NCBI RefSeq assembly: GCF_040183065.1
Contig: NC_091123.1
Location: 106,986,821 to 107,050,820 of the forward strand
Origin: Periplaneta americana
Lineage: Eukaryota > Arthropoda > Insecta > Blattodea > Blattidae
Reading direction: 5' to 3'
DNA length: 64,000 bases
Positions 1 to 10,324 of this stretch are shown piece after piece. Position 1 is the first letter of the stretch, and each line of letters opens with the position of its first letter. The notes below the pieces were generated by a model. The model made no database searches, had not been told where the DNA came from, and worked only from the letters and a program-made list of their open reading frames with translations. The position numbers and the translations under genes were made by a program.

Positions 1-327
1 GGACGATTGAACCCTGCCAGGGCCCGAGTTCGATGTGAACAATCATTAATCTTGAGCCGTCACCAATGTCTGGGGAAGTAAATGCAGGTCCGTGGCCCAT
101 TTCTTTTAGGGCTCATCCCGACATTTGTCTTAACGCCTTAGGAAAACCACGGAAAAACCTTAGGCAGGATGAGATGTCTCAATTTTAGAGACTAGCCAGT
201 TGGCTCTTAGGTAAAATGACTTGATTCGATGGATGTAGACTAGCCAATTGGCTCTATTACAACTCCATCGATCAGCAAAACGGATTTATTGGGGACGATA
301 TGTTAGCTCAAGTTATTTAACCATCAT
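1..327 (-). repeat. Left arm of long inverted repeat (PLE-associated)
   Basis: This segment is the reverse complement, with scattered differences, of 2954-3288, so it is the outer arm of a palindrome of about 3.3 kb. The repeat reaches base 1, so the arm probably continues off the window. It contains a block (about 60-180) that recurs at 2384-2450 and 3124-3240 and resembles the 3' domain of insect SINEs, with the core CAAATGTCGGGATGAG. It also carries copies of a 12-bp palindrome, AGCCAATTGGCT, at 194, 242, 337 and (variant) 379. It probably derives from PLE terminal sequence because it flanks PLE coding pieces symmetrically; that assignment is inference. Confidence 0.75.
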
Positions 328-498
328 AACGGTATTAGCCAATTGGCTTTTTGATGGTTTCTGTCAGATCCGGAGACTAGTCAATTGACTCTTCACTCCG
401 TAGACCTGTAACAGGGATAGAATGGATTTATAGCCCGAGTTAGAGCAGGCCATTTCACAGCGGTTGCTTATTAGATTAAGTCATGAATTAATAATCTA

Positions 499-960
499 CT
501 ACCTAAATCTGGGAGTGACACCTGCCTCCCTGTTTTCCTGTCTTAAGAGAATAGCTAGTGGACCTGTCTGGTGTCTTCGCCGTAACCTAGGATCATACCG
601 GCCGAGGCCTGATATGAGCGGGTTGGGGCTGGCACGAGCGGCCTCATACAGGTTTCTAGCCAGTCGAGCAATGAACTCGTCTACGGTTGGCAAGTTTAGC
701 TCATCGTGGAACTTCTCTCTCGAAGCGACTCGCGGGAGATGTGTTATGATGCGAATCACCTGGTTCTGGATAACTTGGAGTTTCCGGAGATGGGTCACTG
801 CCGCGAACCCCCATGCGGGTGCGGCATAGGTTATTACAGACCGAATGAGGGCCTTATACATGGTAAGTCCTACCCCCAGGTTGTCAGGAGTGAAGGCCGC
901 CAGAATGGGATAGTGTCTAACTATCAATCCATTGGCCTTACGAAGAAGGGAATGGATGGA
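499..960 (-). pseudogene. Jockey-like non-LTR reverse transcriptase C-terminal fragment
   Basis: Reading 960 to 499 gives an open frame with the thumb and C-terminal region of a jockey-clade reverse transcriptase: YKALIRSVITYAAPAWG, then LRKLQVIQNQVIR, then HDELNLPTVDEFI and NPLISGLGRYDPR. Only about 150 codons remain of the roughly 900 in a full ORF2; the catalytic FADD region and the endonuclease are missing. The 5' boundary is sharp: at about 961 the minus-strand PLE copy stops matching its plus-strand twin and the jockey frame begins. It occupies the place of 2326-2953 in the opposite arm of the palindrome. The RT assignment is from sequence motifs; the jockey rather than R1 clade call is moderately sure. 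Confidence 0.75.
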
Positions 961-1787
961 GCTGTGCGCCGATTATCTGTTATTAGTGCGGACCGTGGCG
1001 AGAACGCTGCCGACGTGTCGTCTTGCTTTGTGCTGTCAGGCTGAATGACCTTGGGTCTCACGGTGGGCTCGGCGGACGAGTTCTCATGTGTCCTTCCCTG
1101 TTGACGGCCCGTCGTCCGGGCGGTGAGATATTTAATAGCCGGTGCCCATGCCGTGCTTAGTTGGAGACCCGAGTCCCGTTTCAGGTTACCGCGTTCCGCC
1201 GCTATGGCCAGGGTTTCTTTTACTCTTCTATCCCAATAGCCCGAACACTTCGTCAGGACCTCGGTGTTATTGAAATTAGCACTATGGGTTTTTTCAATGC
1301 AATGTTCAGCCAATCCGGATTTTTCGGGCTGCATTAATCTGATGCTTCTTTGATGTTTCGGAAGACGCGTCGTTATTGTGCGTCCAGTCTGTCCAATGTA
1401 AGCCGCATCACATTCACACGGGATGCGGTAGATCCCTGGTACTCTGAGGCCTAGATCGTCTTTTACTGATCTGACTTTATTCCTGATTTTCGGCGGAGGT
1501 TTGTGGATTGTTTTTATTCCATGTTTGTGGAGCAGTCTGCTTATCTTTCCCGACAACTTCCCTGTGAATGGTAGACAGGCTGTGGCTGGTTTTTCCGCTT
1601 CTAGTGAGTCCGTGATGGGCTGCTGCTGCTGCTTCTTGCGTCTTGCTCTATTCAAAGAGGCCGTGATGTCTTTAGCCAAATATCCATTCTGCTGGAGGGT
1701 GAGCTTCAAGTGTTGAAATTCAGTGTCTAATTGCTCCGGGTCCGATATAGAGACTGCTCTATGGGCCAGTATGTTAAGTATGCCCAT
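961..1787 (-). pseudogene. Penelope-like element C-terminus with GIY-YIG endonuclease (minus copy)
   Basis: The open frame from 1787 down runs through the RT-to-endonuclease linker (LKLTLQQNGYLAKDI; FTGKLSGKISRLLHKHGI) into a GIY-YIG nuclease: GIY at residues 118-120, YIG at 130-132, conserved Arg 141, and a likely catalytic Glu near 191. The cysteine pair in IPCEC just after GIY is typical of PLEs. Such domains nick target DNA for PLE retrotransposition. The reverse transcriptase itself is absent, so this is a 5'-truncated copy. The last residues of the 287-aa frame read into the neighbouring jockey fragment. It forms a near-identical inverted pair with the copy at 1785-2360. Confidence 0.88.
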
Positions 1788-2360
1788 CCGCCGAAAATCA
1801 GGAATAAAGTCAGATCAGTAAAAGACGATCTAGTCCTCAGAGTACCAGGGATCTACCGCATCCCGTGTGAATGTGATGCGGCTTACATTGGACAGACTGG
1901 ACGCACAATAACGACGCGTCCTCCGGAACATCAAAGAAGCATCAGATTAATGCAGCCCGAAAAATCCGGATTGGCTGAACATTGCATTGAAAAAACCCAT
2001 AGGGCTAATTTCAATAACACCGAGGTCCTGGCGAAGTGTTCGGGCAATTGGGATAGAAGAGTAAAAGAAACCCTGGCCATAGCGGCGGAACGCGGTAACC
2101 TGAAACGGGACTCGGGTCTCCAACTAAGCGCGGCATGGGCACCGGCTATTAAATTTCTCACCGCCCGGATGACGGGCCGTCAACAGCGCAGGACACATGA
2201 GAACTCGTCCGCAGAGCCCACCGTGAGACCCAAGGTCATTCAGCCTAACAGCACAAAGCAAGACGACACGTCGGCCGCCTTCTCGCCGCAGTCCGCACTA
2301 ATAACAGCCAATCGGCGCACAGCTCCTCGGCTGACTCCTCCCTCTGGCACTATAAATTAA
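1785..2360 (+). pseudogene. Penelope-like element GIY-YIG domain (plus copy)
   Basis: This frame repeats the minus-strand copy from the linker PPKIRNKVRSVKDD onward, with only a few substitutions (for example PPEHQ for LPKHQ), and ends in a stop at 2360 after a private C-terminus (RLTPPSGTIN). It contains the full GIY-YIG core but no reverse transcriptase. The reported start codon at 1731 lies in sequence belonging to the opposite-strand copy, so the real 5' edge of this copy is near 1785. Together the two copies meet head to head around a 290-bp spacer (1498-1788), a junction type known for PLEs. Confidence 0.86.
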
Positions 2361-2953
2361 GGATTGGCTAATACCATTATGATGGTTTTCCTCAGGCGTA
2401 AGACAAATGTCGGGATGAGTCCTATAAGAAATGTGCCACGGACCTATATGCCCTTCCCCATATATATTCCCCTTTATTATAAACGACGTATGCCCTAGTT
2501 CAGAACCTATAAATTGTCTATTAAATATACGAGGTCACTCAATTAGTCGCAATTTGAAAGGACAGGGACCTCTCAAATTGCAGCTTTAGATTTCACGGCG
2601 CTTCTTCCGACGGCCTTCACATGCTTTGTCATCGAACAACAGATGACAACGTCTTGCCATCCTAACGGCAAACACCAGCCAGCTCTTCCTCTTCCCGTTC
2701 CGTGATCACTTGATCAAATCTCAGTCCCCCTCGCGTATGTGGTACCTAAGAGGTTACGTTCAATTTCGGCTTCCCCTTCAAAATTTTCTAGAGTTCCTTC
2801 AGTGGAGCAGTGTAACCCGGAGTGAGACTAGTGGCCAACAGGCTTGGAGCTCACATATTTAGTTTTGTACAGCCCCCAACCCCTTGCAAGGACGCGATTT
2901 GCGTACCTTTTAAATTTGTCCTCCCAATTCTCTTTCGATTTTTCGACTTATCG
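2361..2953 (+). repeat. PLE 3' non-coding unit, first tandem copy
   Basis: No open frame. A block at 2384-2450 matches the 3120-3240 block (core CAAATGTCGGGATGAG), and 2690-2950 matches 3430-3720 in the same order and orientation (shared AGTGAGAC.AGTGGCCAA and CTTGCAAGGACG). The two units are therefore direct repeats about 750-790 bp apart. PLEs are known for such pseudo-LTR-like tandem ends. Confidence 0.6.
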
Positions 2954-3288
2954 TTATGATGATTAAATAACTTGAGCTAACATATCGTCCCCAATAATTC
3001 CGTTTTGCTGATCGATGGAGTTGTAATAGAACCAATTGGCTAGTCTACATCCATCGAATCAAGTCATTTTACCTAAGAGCCAACTTGCTAGTCTCTGAAA
3101 TTGATACATCTCATCCTGCCTAAGGTTTTTCCGTGGTTTCCCTAAGGCGTTAAGGCAAATGTCGGGATGAGCCCTAAAAGAAATGGGCCACGGACCTGCA
3201 TTTACTTCCCCAGACATTGGTGACGGCTCAAAATTAATTATTCACATCGAACTCGGGCCCTAACATAATTCAATCGTCTCCTTGTACA
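2954..3288 (+). repeat. Right arm of long inverted repeat
   Basis: Reverse complement of 1-327, ending where homology breaks near GTCTCCTTGTACAG. It includes AACCAATTGGCT at 3030 and AGCCAACTTGCT at 3078. It overlaps the start of the second tandem PLE unit. Confidence 0.75.
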
Positions 3289-3740
3289 GATCAATGGAGT
3301 CATCAAAGAGCCAATTGCCTGGTCTCCTGATCTGAGAAAAATCATCAAAGAGCCAATTGGCTATTGCCGTTAAGATTAATTCCTACGCGTTCGAATCTTC
3401 AAACAGCCAAACTGGCTATTACCGTTTCGTGCCTAGACTTCTATCACTCCTCCTAGTTGGTATCATCGCGTCTCACTTCCGGATCAGGTCGCTGTACTTC
3501 TGGCCCTCCTCCCTCCCGTATATTGTAGCTAATCAGTTACGTCCATTTTCGGCTTACCCACTGGAAATTTCTAGCGCTCCTTCACTGGGGCGGCGAAACC
3601 CGAAGTGAGACAAGTGGCCAAGAGGCTTGGAGCTCTCATATTCAGTTTTTCACAGCCCCAACTCCCCCCTTGCAAGGACGTCTTTTCACGTACCTTTAAA
3701 GTTTCTCCTCACACTTCCCCTACTCATTCATTCATTCATA
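3289..3740 (+). repeat. PLE 3' non-coding unit, second tandem copy
   Basis: Continues the direct repeat of 2361-2953. Its first part carries three more copies of the AGCCAATTGGCT palindrome (3309, 3351, 3405). The short open frames here (3357-3608, 3605-3886) have no recognisable domain and lie wholly in repeated sequence, so I do not call them genes. Confidence 0.55.
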
Positions 3741-3757
3741 CCCTCAGATATCATTTA

Positions 3758-3800
3758 ACCCTGAAGATGAGGAAAATGAACATCCTCGAAATGTCGGTGG
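3758..3800 (+). ncRNA. Hammerhead-like ribozyme motif in PLE end
   Basis: Order of elements matches a type I hammerhead: CTGAAGA (3761-3767), a GAGG/CCTC stem, GAA (3788-3790), a minimal stem III, GTC (3793-3795) as the cleavage triplet, and ACC/GGT flanks able to pair as stem I. One extra T after CTGAAGA departs from the canonical core. Hammerheads with very short stem III are documented in PLE terminal repeats. Activity cannot be judged by eye. Confidence 0.4.
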
Positions 3801-4035
3801 ATCACCAACTTATGACCTGGCTGGAAGCTCGAGAAAATTTCGAATGCGGTCTTGGATCTGTGTGGAGGACGGTTGAACTTCATTAGTAGAAGGGGTGGGA
3901 GTGAAGTACATTCAAAAACTCAGTTACAATAAAAATTGAAGTAAAAATAAAATGATGTCCCTGTATTTGTGTGCATATTCACGAAAAAGCGTATGTGCAA
4001 AGGCAGCGAAATTCGAGATGACGCCGAGATCTAGT
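3801..4035. other. Unassigned sequence between hammerhead-like motifs
   Basis: No domain or repeat recognised; probably still PLE-derived because it lies between two motifs of the same type. Confidence 0.3.
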
Positions 4036-4080
4036 AGGCTCTGAGGATGGTGTGAAGAAACACCGAAACAGCTGTAAGCC
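4036..4080 (+). ncRNA. Second hammerhead-like motif
   Basis: GGCT (4037-4040) can pair with AGCC (4077-4080) as stem I. Between them lie CTGAGGA (4041-4047), a GGTGT/ACACC stem II with a GAAGAA loop, GAA (4065-4067), an ACA/TGT stem III with a two-base loop, and A4076 as the residue 5' of the predicted cut. As in the first motif there is one extra T after CTGAGGA. Four complementary segments in the right order are unlikely by chance, but a decayed core is possible. Confidence 0.45.
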
Positions 4081-4452
4081 GCACATGCTTACACAATTAA
4101 CACGAGTAAGATCGCCATTTAATCAATTATTTATATTCAAATGTCAAAAGTAGTGTACGAAAGATTGAACATGGCATAACTTTTTGGTTCTGGCTATACA
4201 ATTTTTTTAATTTTAATTTGATAATTTTAGGAGACATACTGTAAAATCATTGCGAACGAAAGTCTATTGCGGCACGCTACAAATTATCCACTCGGACTGT
4301 ACTGTGGTCCATTTGTACGTTTCATAACAATGATACTAGCGGAGGAAAACGTTATCGCCAGCCAACTCATTCATATAGAGCAACAAATGGCTCGTCGACT
4401 GGCATTGTCAGCAAGGTCATTCGCCAGAATCGGTGGTTCCAACTTTTTTTTG
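4081..4452. other. No feature recognised
   Basis: AT-rich with one 62-codon frame lacking any motif. Nothing supports a gene. Confidence 0.5.
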
Positions 4453-4553
4453 TAGAGACTGGATTAATTTTGCACACGGTAGGGATCGATGGCGGGCTTA
4501 TGTGAGGGCGGCAATGAACCTTCGGATTCTTTAAAAGCCATTTGTAAGTAAGT
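4453..4553 (+). pseudogene. RTE-like non-LTR 3' end scrap
   Basis: About 100 bp matching the last codons of the element at 18.7-19.5 kb (GGATCGATGGCGGGCTTATG, the codons for DRWRAY) followed by the same AAAAGCC...TGTAAGTAAGT tail. It is a very short 5'-truncated insertion; the AAGT tail marks the true 3' end. Confidence 0.8.
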
Positions 4554-4999
4554 TATATTAACGAAAGCTGATGTCGTATGGATGTAACACACTGAAATCA
4601 GTTCGGAAACGGGCAGGGTTTTGAGTCCGCTTACCTTACATCCACCTTGACATGATGCACCAAAACCGGAGGGGCACTGCACGCGCTGAGGGTCTTCGTG
4701 TTGTGTTTCCGGTTACTAATATACACTACAGTTTTTGGCACATTGGACGGAAGTGGTGGCCATGATATTTCATCGCGGTGGGCGAATTTCACAAAAGGGG
4801 CTGTCTGTTCGATCAGCGGGAGCGAGGGGGGTGTAGTAGGTGTGTATCTTTGGAGTTCTCGGAAGCGACGTTAACTGTGATGCTGCGGGGTTTAAACATA
4901 GCCGTGTCCTGCCGCTGCCAGCCACCGGTCAGTCCGCACGAGTTCTACTGACGAAATACGCTGTGCAGAAGCGTTGTGATGTACAGTTACATACGTAAG
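4554..4999. other. No feature recognised
   Basis: Locally GC-richer (4740-4960) than its surroundings, but without a coding frame or a repeat partner in the window. Confidence 0.5.
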
Positions 5000-6240
5000 T
5001 AGGGACCGGATTTTTATGTAACATCAAGGTGTGAAATATGTACATATTTATGTAAGAAAAATAAGCTGAATATGTACCAAAATATGTAAAATCATGAAAA
5101 TATTTAATATCAATATGTGGCAGGTATAGGATAGGTAAGACTCTCCAGTTGTAATTTCATAGAGCACCCGACTTTCTTATCGCACACTTGACACATTACT
5201 ATTTTTCCATCTGTAGTGAAAGCTTCGTTCATCGCAATCCATGATTTTATTTTTGTCGTTAGGGTTGAAGATACAGGAGCCATTTTAGTTAGTTAAAAGC
5301 AGTACATAAACTCACTTGCACTTTGTACTGTAAGTACTAAAACTAGAGAACTGAGTGAAATGAATGACACAACAGTACTGCAAGCAATGTTAGAATTAGG
5401 AGAAAATAAGAGGAGATGTGGGATACATGTATATTAGCTGCTCCCCTGTAAGAAACAAGTACCTACTAAAACCTCAAATTATAGATATTTACAAACTGTT
5501 GTTTGAAAAGTGACATTTCTGTCTCATTCAGAAGAGTAGGATTATTCCAGCCGAGAACGATACTTTCTAATTGCTCGGAAAATCCCATTTCCGTATAGGT
5601 CTACTAAATTTAAAATAAAGAGGTCAAGTAATAACCTCAAAGTCTCTGTCAGACTTTTTTCCCTGGAAGAATTAGGAAGAGGGTGGGTAAGGTTGCAAAT
5701 TGCATGGGAACGACTAGTTAAGATGTGTGCAGAACAATTATAGTTCGAGACATCATGTCGTCCTCGACCCATCCACCTCATGAAGGCAACGCTACTTTCT
5801 GAGTGATTTTTACAATACAAGGTAGTTGTATGAGAAAGGTTGCCTTTTGTTCACTCATATTTACAGTGGGCAGTATGGGGTGAGTGCCTGTATTAGTTCC
5901 TGGAACTAAGGACGTTATGATTTGTCCCGAAATATATCCTTTCTTGGGTAGGTAAAAAGGCTTTTTAAATCTGTGTATTTCAAATTGTAAACTTCCCCAG
6001 CAGAAGTTTTTTTTTTTTTTTTTTTTTCCTTTCAGAGAAGTAAAAATGAATAAAACCCCTAAATATGTAGATTTATGTATTAACAAGCCATAATATGTAA
6101 TGTGGGGAAAATATGTAAAAATGTGCAGTATCAAATTTTAATATATTAATGGTAATTACAAGATTCGCAAATATTTGTTATTTATATACTGTTACGTTGA
6201 AACGAATATAGTATGTAATTACATAAAAATCCGGTCCCTA
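5000..6240. mobile_element. Non-autonomous hAT-type transposon
   Basis: Terminal inverted repeats TAGGGACCGGATTTTTATGT at 5000 and its complement ending at 6240. An 8-bp target duplication, TACGTAAG (4992-4999) and TACATAAG (6241-6248), matches at 7 of 8 positions. Eight-base duplications and a (T/C)AGGG end are hAT hallmarks. The interior has subterminal ATATGTA motifs, a T19 run near 6007 and no transposase. The TIR is close to that of the coding hAT at 11014-13209 (AGGGA.(C/A)GGATTT.TATG), so that transposase may have mobilised it (inference). Confidence 0.82.
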
Positions 6241-6889
6241 TACATAAGTAACAACCCTCTCCGTGGAAATTATTAGAGGAACTGGGCCAGAAGCTTTAAT
6301 ATGGCAGTCCCATCACTGGTCTTCCCATAGGTAACATTCCTAACGTGTTTAGGAGGCAGTTTTTTTTTAACTGATAGTGCTCTGTACAAGACCAGCCGAA
6401 TACATTAGTTATTTTATCGGATAAATCAGTGTTTCTTGATGTGTTATCCGCGAACGTCTAGTAGTTGTTCAGGTAGATTACGACATAAAACTGTTATTGA
6501 GCAAAAATATTGATTTGAATATCTACATATTACAATTCTGTAATTATATTTTATAAAGGTGCACCTGTAGTTGAAGAAAAGTTTTAAAATGTCTTCATAT
6601 CTTTTTATTTATTTTTTAGCTTCATATAAAAAAAAGAAGATACAATAATATTAACAAAATTTGAGGACCAAATTAATTAACACGGTAAAGAAGTTAGAAA
6701 TTTAACCAGTTTAAAGATGTTATAAAACTACACTTTATAATAATTTAAATTACTAAGTAAAGCCCGTAAAACACATCATGGACTACAATAAACTAATACA
6801 AATACGGTTACAAAAATCTTCGTTTGCTTAAGAAATTACGGACAATTTGCGACATTGGTAGTATTATTATTTTTACAAAAAGAAATGTA
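6241..6889. other. No feature recognised
   Basis: AT-rich, with no frame or repeat partner seen. Confidence 0.5.
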
Positions 6890-7103
6890 GGGGAGAGTCG
6901 GGTAGTATCGGACGTCGGGTAATATCGGACAGTGAGTTTCTTTCATCTACCACACGATGATAGTACCTGATTGACATGGTTACGTTTTTGTGATGTCGCA
7001 TAGAGAAATGTAACCATGTCATTCAGGTACTGCCATATGGTGGTAGATGAAAAAAACGCACTGTCCGATACTACCCGATGTCCGATACTACCCGTCTCTC
7101 CCC
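6890..7103. mobile_element. 214-bp fold-back MITE with TA target duplication
   Basis: The two halves are almost perfect inverted copies over about 95 bp each (GGGGAGAGTCGGGTAGTATC at the left, complement ending at 7103), with a short loop near 6990-7000. TA flanks both sides (6888-6889, 7104-7105). GGGTARTATCGGAC occurs twice in each arm as a subterminal repeat. The TA flanks fit the Tc1/mariner group; the short open frames on both strands are mirror images of the palindrome and not genes. Confidence 0.85.
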
Positions 7104-7105
7104 TA

Positions 7106-7377
7106 ATGCAGATATATAAGGTGTGCCGTAAGAAGGACATAAGTCATAAATTGAAAGTTTTCAATAAAGTAAAAGCGAAGTTTGAAATGAGAACCAATAT
7201 AATTATAGATGGGCTAGAACTCTGACTCTATACATCATTATAGAAGAGGGTAGAGAAGGTCGGAACTCAAATCCACCAATTTCTGCTGATTTAAGCCCTT
7301 TTTACCGCACACCCTAGAATTTTTATTAAATATTTCGCTTTATCTAAAATACGTACGTACGTACGTGCCAAATGGCA
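7106..7377. other. No feature recognised; short (ACGT)n
   Basis: Contains a 16-bp run of ACGT units near 7350. Otherwise nothing identifiable. Confidence 0.5.
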
Positions 7378-7795
7378 GGTCTTTCACTGCAAACCCAGCA
7401 TTCTCCAATCTTTTCTACTTTCTACCTTCTTCTTAGTCTCCGCATATTATCCATATTATATTAATGTTGATTATCATCTGATAACTTCTACTGCCCCAAA
7501 CTCTTCTCCCGTTCACCATTTCTTCCCGTGCATCTTTCAGTAGACAGTTTCTCCTCAGAAAGTGACCCAACCAATTCCTTTTTCTCCTTTTAATCAGTTT
7601 TAACATCATTCTTTCTTTACTTACTCTTTCCAACATAGCTTCATGTATAATTCTGACTGTCCATTTCACATGCTCCATCCTTCTTCATATCCACATCTCA
7701 AATGCTTGTAGTCGCTTCTCTTCACTTCCTCGTTATATCCATGTTTCTGCTCCATACAATTCCACACGCCACACAAAGCACTTCACAATTGTATT
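7378..7795 (-). pseudogene. Non-LTR retrotransposon ORF2 C-terminal fragment (second RTE-like family)
   Basis: Minus strand encodes KRRKRNWLGHFLRRNCLLKD followed by MVNGRRVWG, and upstream, across a broken frame, YGAETWI-type sequence. This NWLGH..RRNCLLKD block is the C-terminal signature of RT-encoding elements whose ends read ...RMLGLQ-stop; the same family recurs at 43747-43919. No catalytic motif is retained and the frame is broken at least once. Confidence 0.75.
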
Positions 7796-7830
7796 ATATT
7801 ACAATTATCTATAAATAGTATCATAATGTA

Positions 7831-8080
7831 GTCCACACCTGTGGAGTAACGGTTAACGCGTCTGACCGGGAAACCAGGTGGCCCGGGTTCGAATTCCGGT
7901 CGGGGCAAGTTAGCTGGTTGAGGTTTTCTCCGGGGTTTTCCCTCCACCCAGCATTAGCAAATGCAGGGTAACTTTCGGTGCTGAACCCTGGACTTCTTTC
8001 ACCGGCATTAACACCTTCATTTAATTCAGATGCTAAATAACCTGAGATGTTGATACGGCGTCGTAAAATAACTTACTAAA
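7831..8080 (+). mobile_element. SINE-A (tRNA-headed SINE), full length
   Basis: Starts GTCCACACCTGTGGAGTAAC, has a tRNA-type box B (GGTTCGAATTCC) near 7888, the conserved GAGGTTTTCTCCGGGGTTTT body and the TTGATACGGCGTCGTAAAAT 3' end. The tail runs into the (ATGT)n microsatellite. Six copies of this family occur in the window (see also 27391, 33147, 34572, 41476, 53515), several with target duplications. Confidence 0.92.
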
Positions 8081-8084
8081 TATT

Positions 8085-8142
8085 ATGTATGTATGTATGT
8101 ATGTATGTATGTATGTATGTATGTATGTATGTATGTATGTAT
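8085..8142 (+). repeat. (ATGT)n microsatellite
   Basis: About 14 uninterrupted ATGT units directly after the SINE-A tail, which probably seeded it. Confidence 0.95.
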
Positions 8143-8965
8143 TCACACTGCAAATGGGTAAATATCCGGTGGCAGTGGTAACTAATTACACTCAATAGTG
8201 ACAATTAATAATAATCATAATGCAATATTTGTATAATTTAGAACAAAATATGATGGGATCTTATCTCTGTGTCATCTCTAGTATTTTTGACGTGAAACAA
8301 TGTATTCGACCTGCAAGAGAGAAAAATCAGTGGGGTGCTGTCCTAAGGAGAGTTCCGCGAGGTTTCGGGAGGAGAATTACAACATGAGTTCATGCAGGGA
8401 GAACGAAGTAGTTTTGGCACAAGAAAGGTCGAAAGAAATAAAGATTTTGAACAAGTTAATATTATTTTTTTTCTTCAAATTTTATAGAGTTCTTACATGG
8501 TATACAAGAGTTCACAGAGATATCGCGTTTCGTGTTTTAGGGTCGAAATCGATCGCTCGGAAAGACGTGGGAAGCTTCGATTCACTGTGATCGCGGAGTC
8601 GCGTTACATTTTCGTTACATCCAGCTCCGAAACAATTGGATAGACGTCTTCTACGTAAAAAATTGTAACTTTTGACTTGAAAAGTTTACCCTGACGTCAC
8701 TCGCGGTACCTTGACAATGACAATGAAAGAAGATGAAATGAAAGTAAAAACAAATAAAAGACTGAGAGGAGAGCTAAGCCTATTAGCCATTTGAAGGCTC
8801 ACTCCAATTTCCGCCGTTCAAATTAAAGGAACATTAGAGTTCTGAAAGGGGAAAGCCGAAAATGTAGGCTACGTAACTTGATAGCTCTCACATGAGGAGG
8901 GGAATAAAGCTCGAGAGAACAGCAACAGGGCAGGATCGCCGAAGTGTTATAAGTAGAGAGAAGAT
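8143..8965. other. No feature recognised
   Basis: A 96-codon frame at 8300-8590 lacks any recognisable domain or codon bias. I would not call it a gene. Confidence 0.45.
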
Positions 8966-9240
8966 TCATATGCACTAAAAACAGCCAAATATGCATGCAC
9001 GTATGCACTTAAACCAGGATATATAATACACTAAAAGTAACATGATATGCACCTTTAAAATTAAAAAAGAATACTAGTGGCTTGTGCAGCAAATGCTGCA
9101 AACCAACTTCATTAAACGTTCAAATAAAAATTTTTTCAGATTTATTTTCAGTGAAGAATATCAGACATTTTGAAAGTTATTTGCTTACATAATAATGAAA
9201 CATACTACTTCTGAATGTTTTTTTTATGCCAAATACTTTT
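8966..9240 (+). repeat. ATGCACTAAAAAC repeat family, copy 1
   Basis: About 110 bp from TCATATGCACTAAAAAC aligns closely with 43354-43465, and weaker similarity continues for some 200 bp. The alternating ATATGCA/TATGCA subterminal motifs resemble hAT-type non-autonomous element ends, but I cannot find a second end or a target duplication. Confidence 0.6.
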
Positions 9241-10324
9241 TCTTGAACCTATCCACCTTAGTTTTTGGGTTTCAATGCGAAAACGCAAGTAACAATATCA
9301 GGACGATCAGTGGATTTTTCATGTGGGAGTAAAGCAATAGCTGTGTCAGGTCATTGTGGATTGTAGGTCAAAGTTAAAAAAAGTCAGATTTTCTATGCTT
9401 TCGAACAATAGACATAGCATCTTGGTATAGCTGCTGCATGTAGAGCTTGTAATGTAGAGGGTAAAATAATTTTATCCTGCTAAGAGATCTTGCTGAAATG
9501 ATCGGGAGACTACAAAATTTTGTAGGCCTCTTATTTTATCAGTAAATAAACCTTTTGGTCTTTCCTTAGGAATTGAAATTTTTGCGCTCTCTCCAGCTAA
9601 TACTGAAGAGAATGACGCATGTAAGTATATACACCACACCGCCATTAAGTATATGAAAAAAACCCAACCCCGCTTGGTTAATAACTATAAAAACATTTGA
9701 TTTTTAATAACAATATTATTATCTTACATAAGTTTTGTAGTTATGATAGCCGCCACTCAGTAAATTATAGAAATGAAGATCTAATTTAAAATATTCTCTA
9801 CATCTACTTATATAACCCCAAACGTTTCACTTTCATATCATCAATATAGCATTAATATGTATAATTAATGAAAAATAGTCACATCATGGCATTAAACATA
9901 ATAATATTTCATTTCTAATGGTAATAATGTCATCAAACCACCTCAAGTTTTTTAGATTTTAATATCCAATACACAGCTGTACTCAGAAAATTACACACAG
10001 CAGAATCAGACCTCTAAATTATTTCTAGTAAGTCTTGAAGTTTTTAATAACTAATTGAATTTGAGCTCTAAATATGTCAGCAATCCTACAGGTCATGGCC
10101 TTCGTGTAATAGCCTATTGTTCACTGTAGTGTGTGTTTTGTTTTATACTGAAATACAATTATTTCTCAAAACTGACGACAGATGGATTTAGAAAAATAGG
10201 AAAAACTGAAAACTACTATTTTTCTGAAAAACTTTGGGTTCCAAGCTTCAAAATGAGAGGTCATTTATAAAATCCGTTCAGCCGTTTTCCCATAATTTCC
10301 ATTACCAGTTCAAATTTTATATAG
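9241..10324. other. No feature recognised
   Basis: AT-rich. The minus strand of 9300-9600 has short stretches of open frame but none long or motif-bearing enough to call. Confidence 0.45.

Noticed and set aside
464-1044. Plus-strand frames of 121 and 112 codons
   Set aside because: They are antisense to the jockey-like RT fragment, which has clear motifs on the minus strand.
6943-7225. Opposed frames of 65 and 69 codons
   Set aside because: Mirror images across the fold-back MITE.
8300-8590. 96-codon host gene candidate
   Set aside because: No domain, no homologous copy, no supporting signals; the composition matches intergenic DNA.
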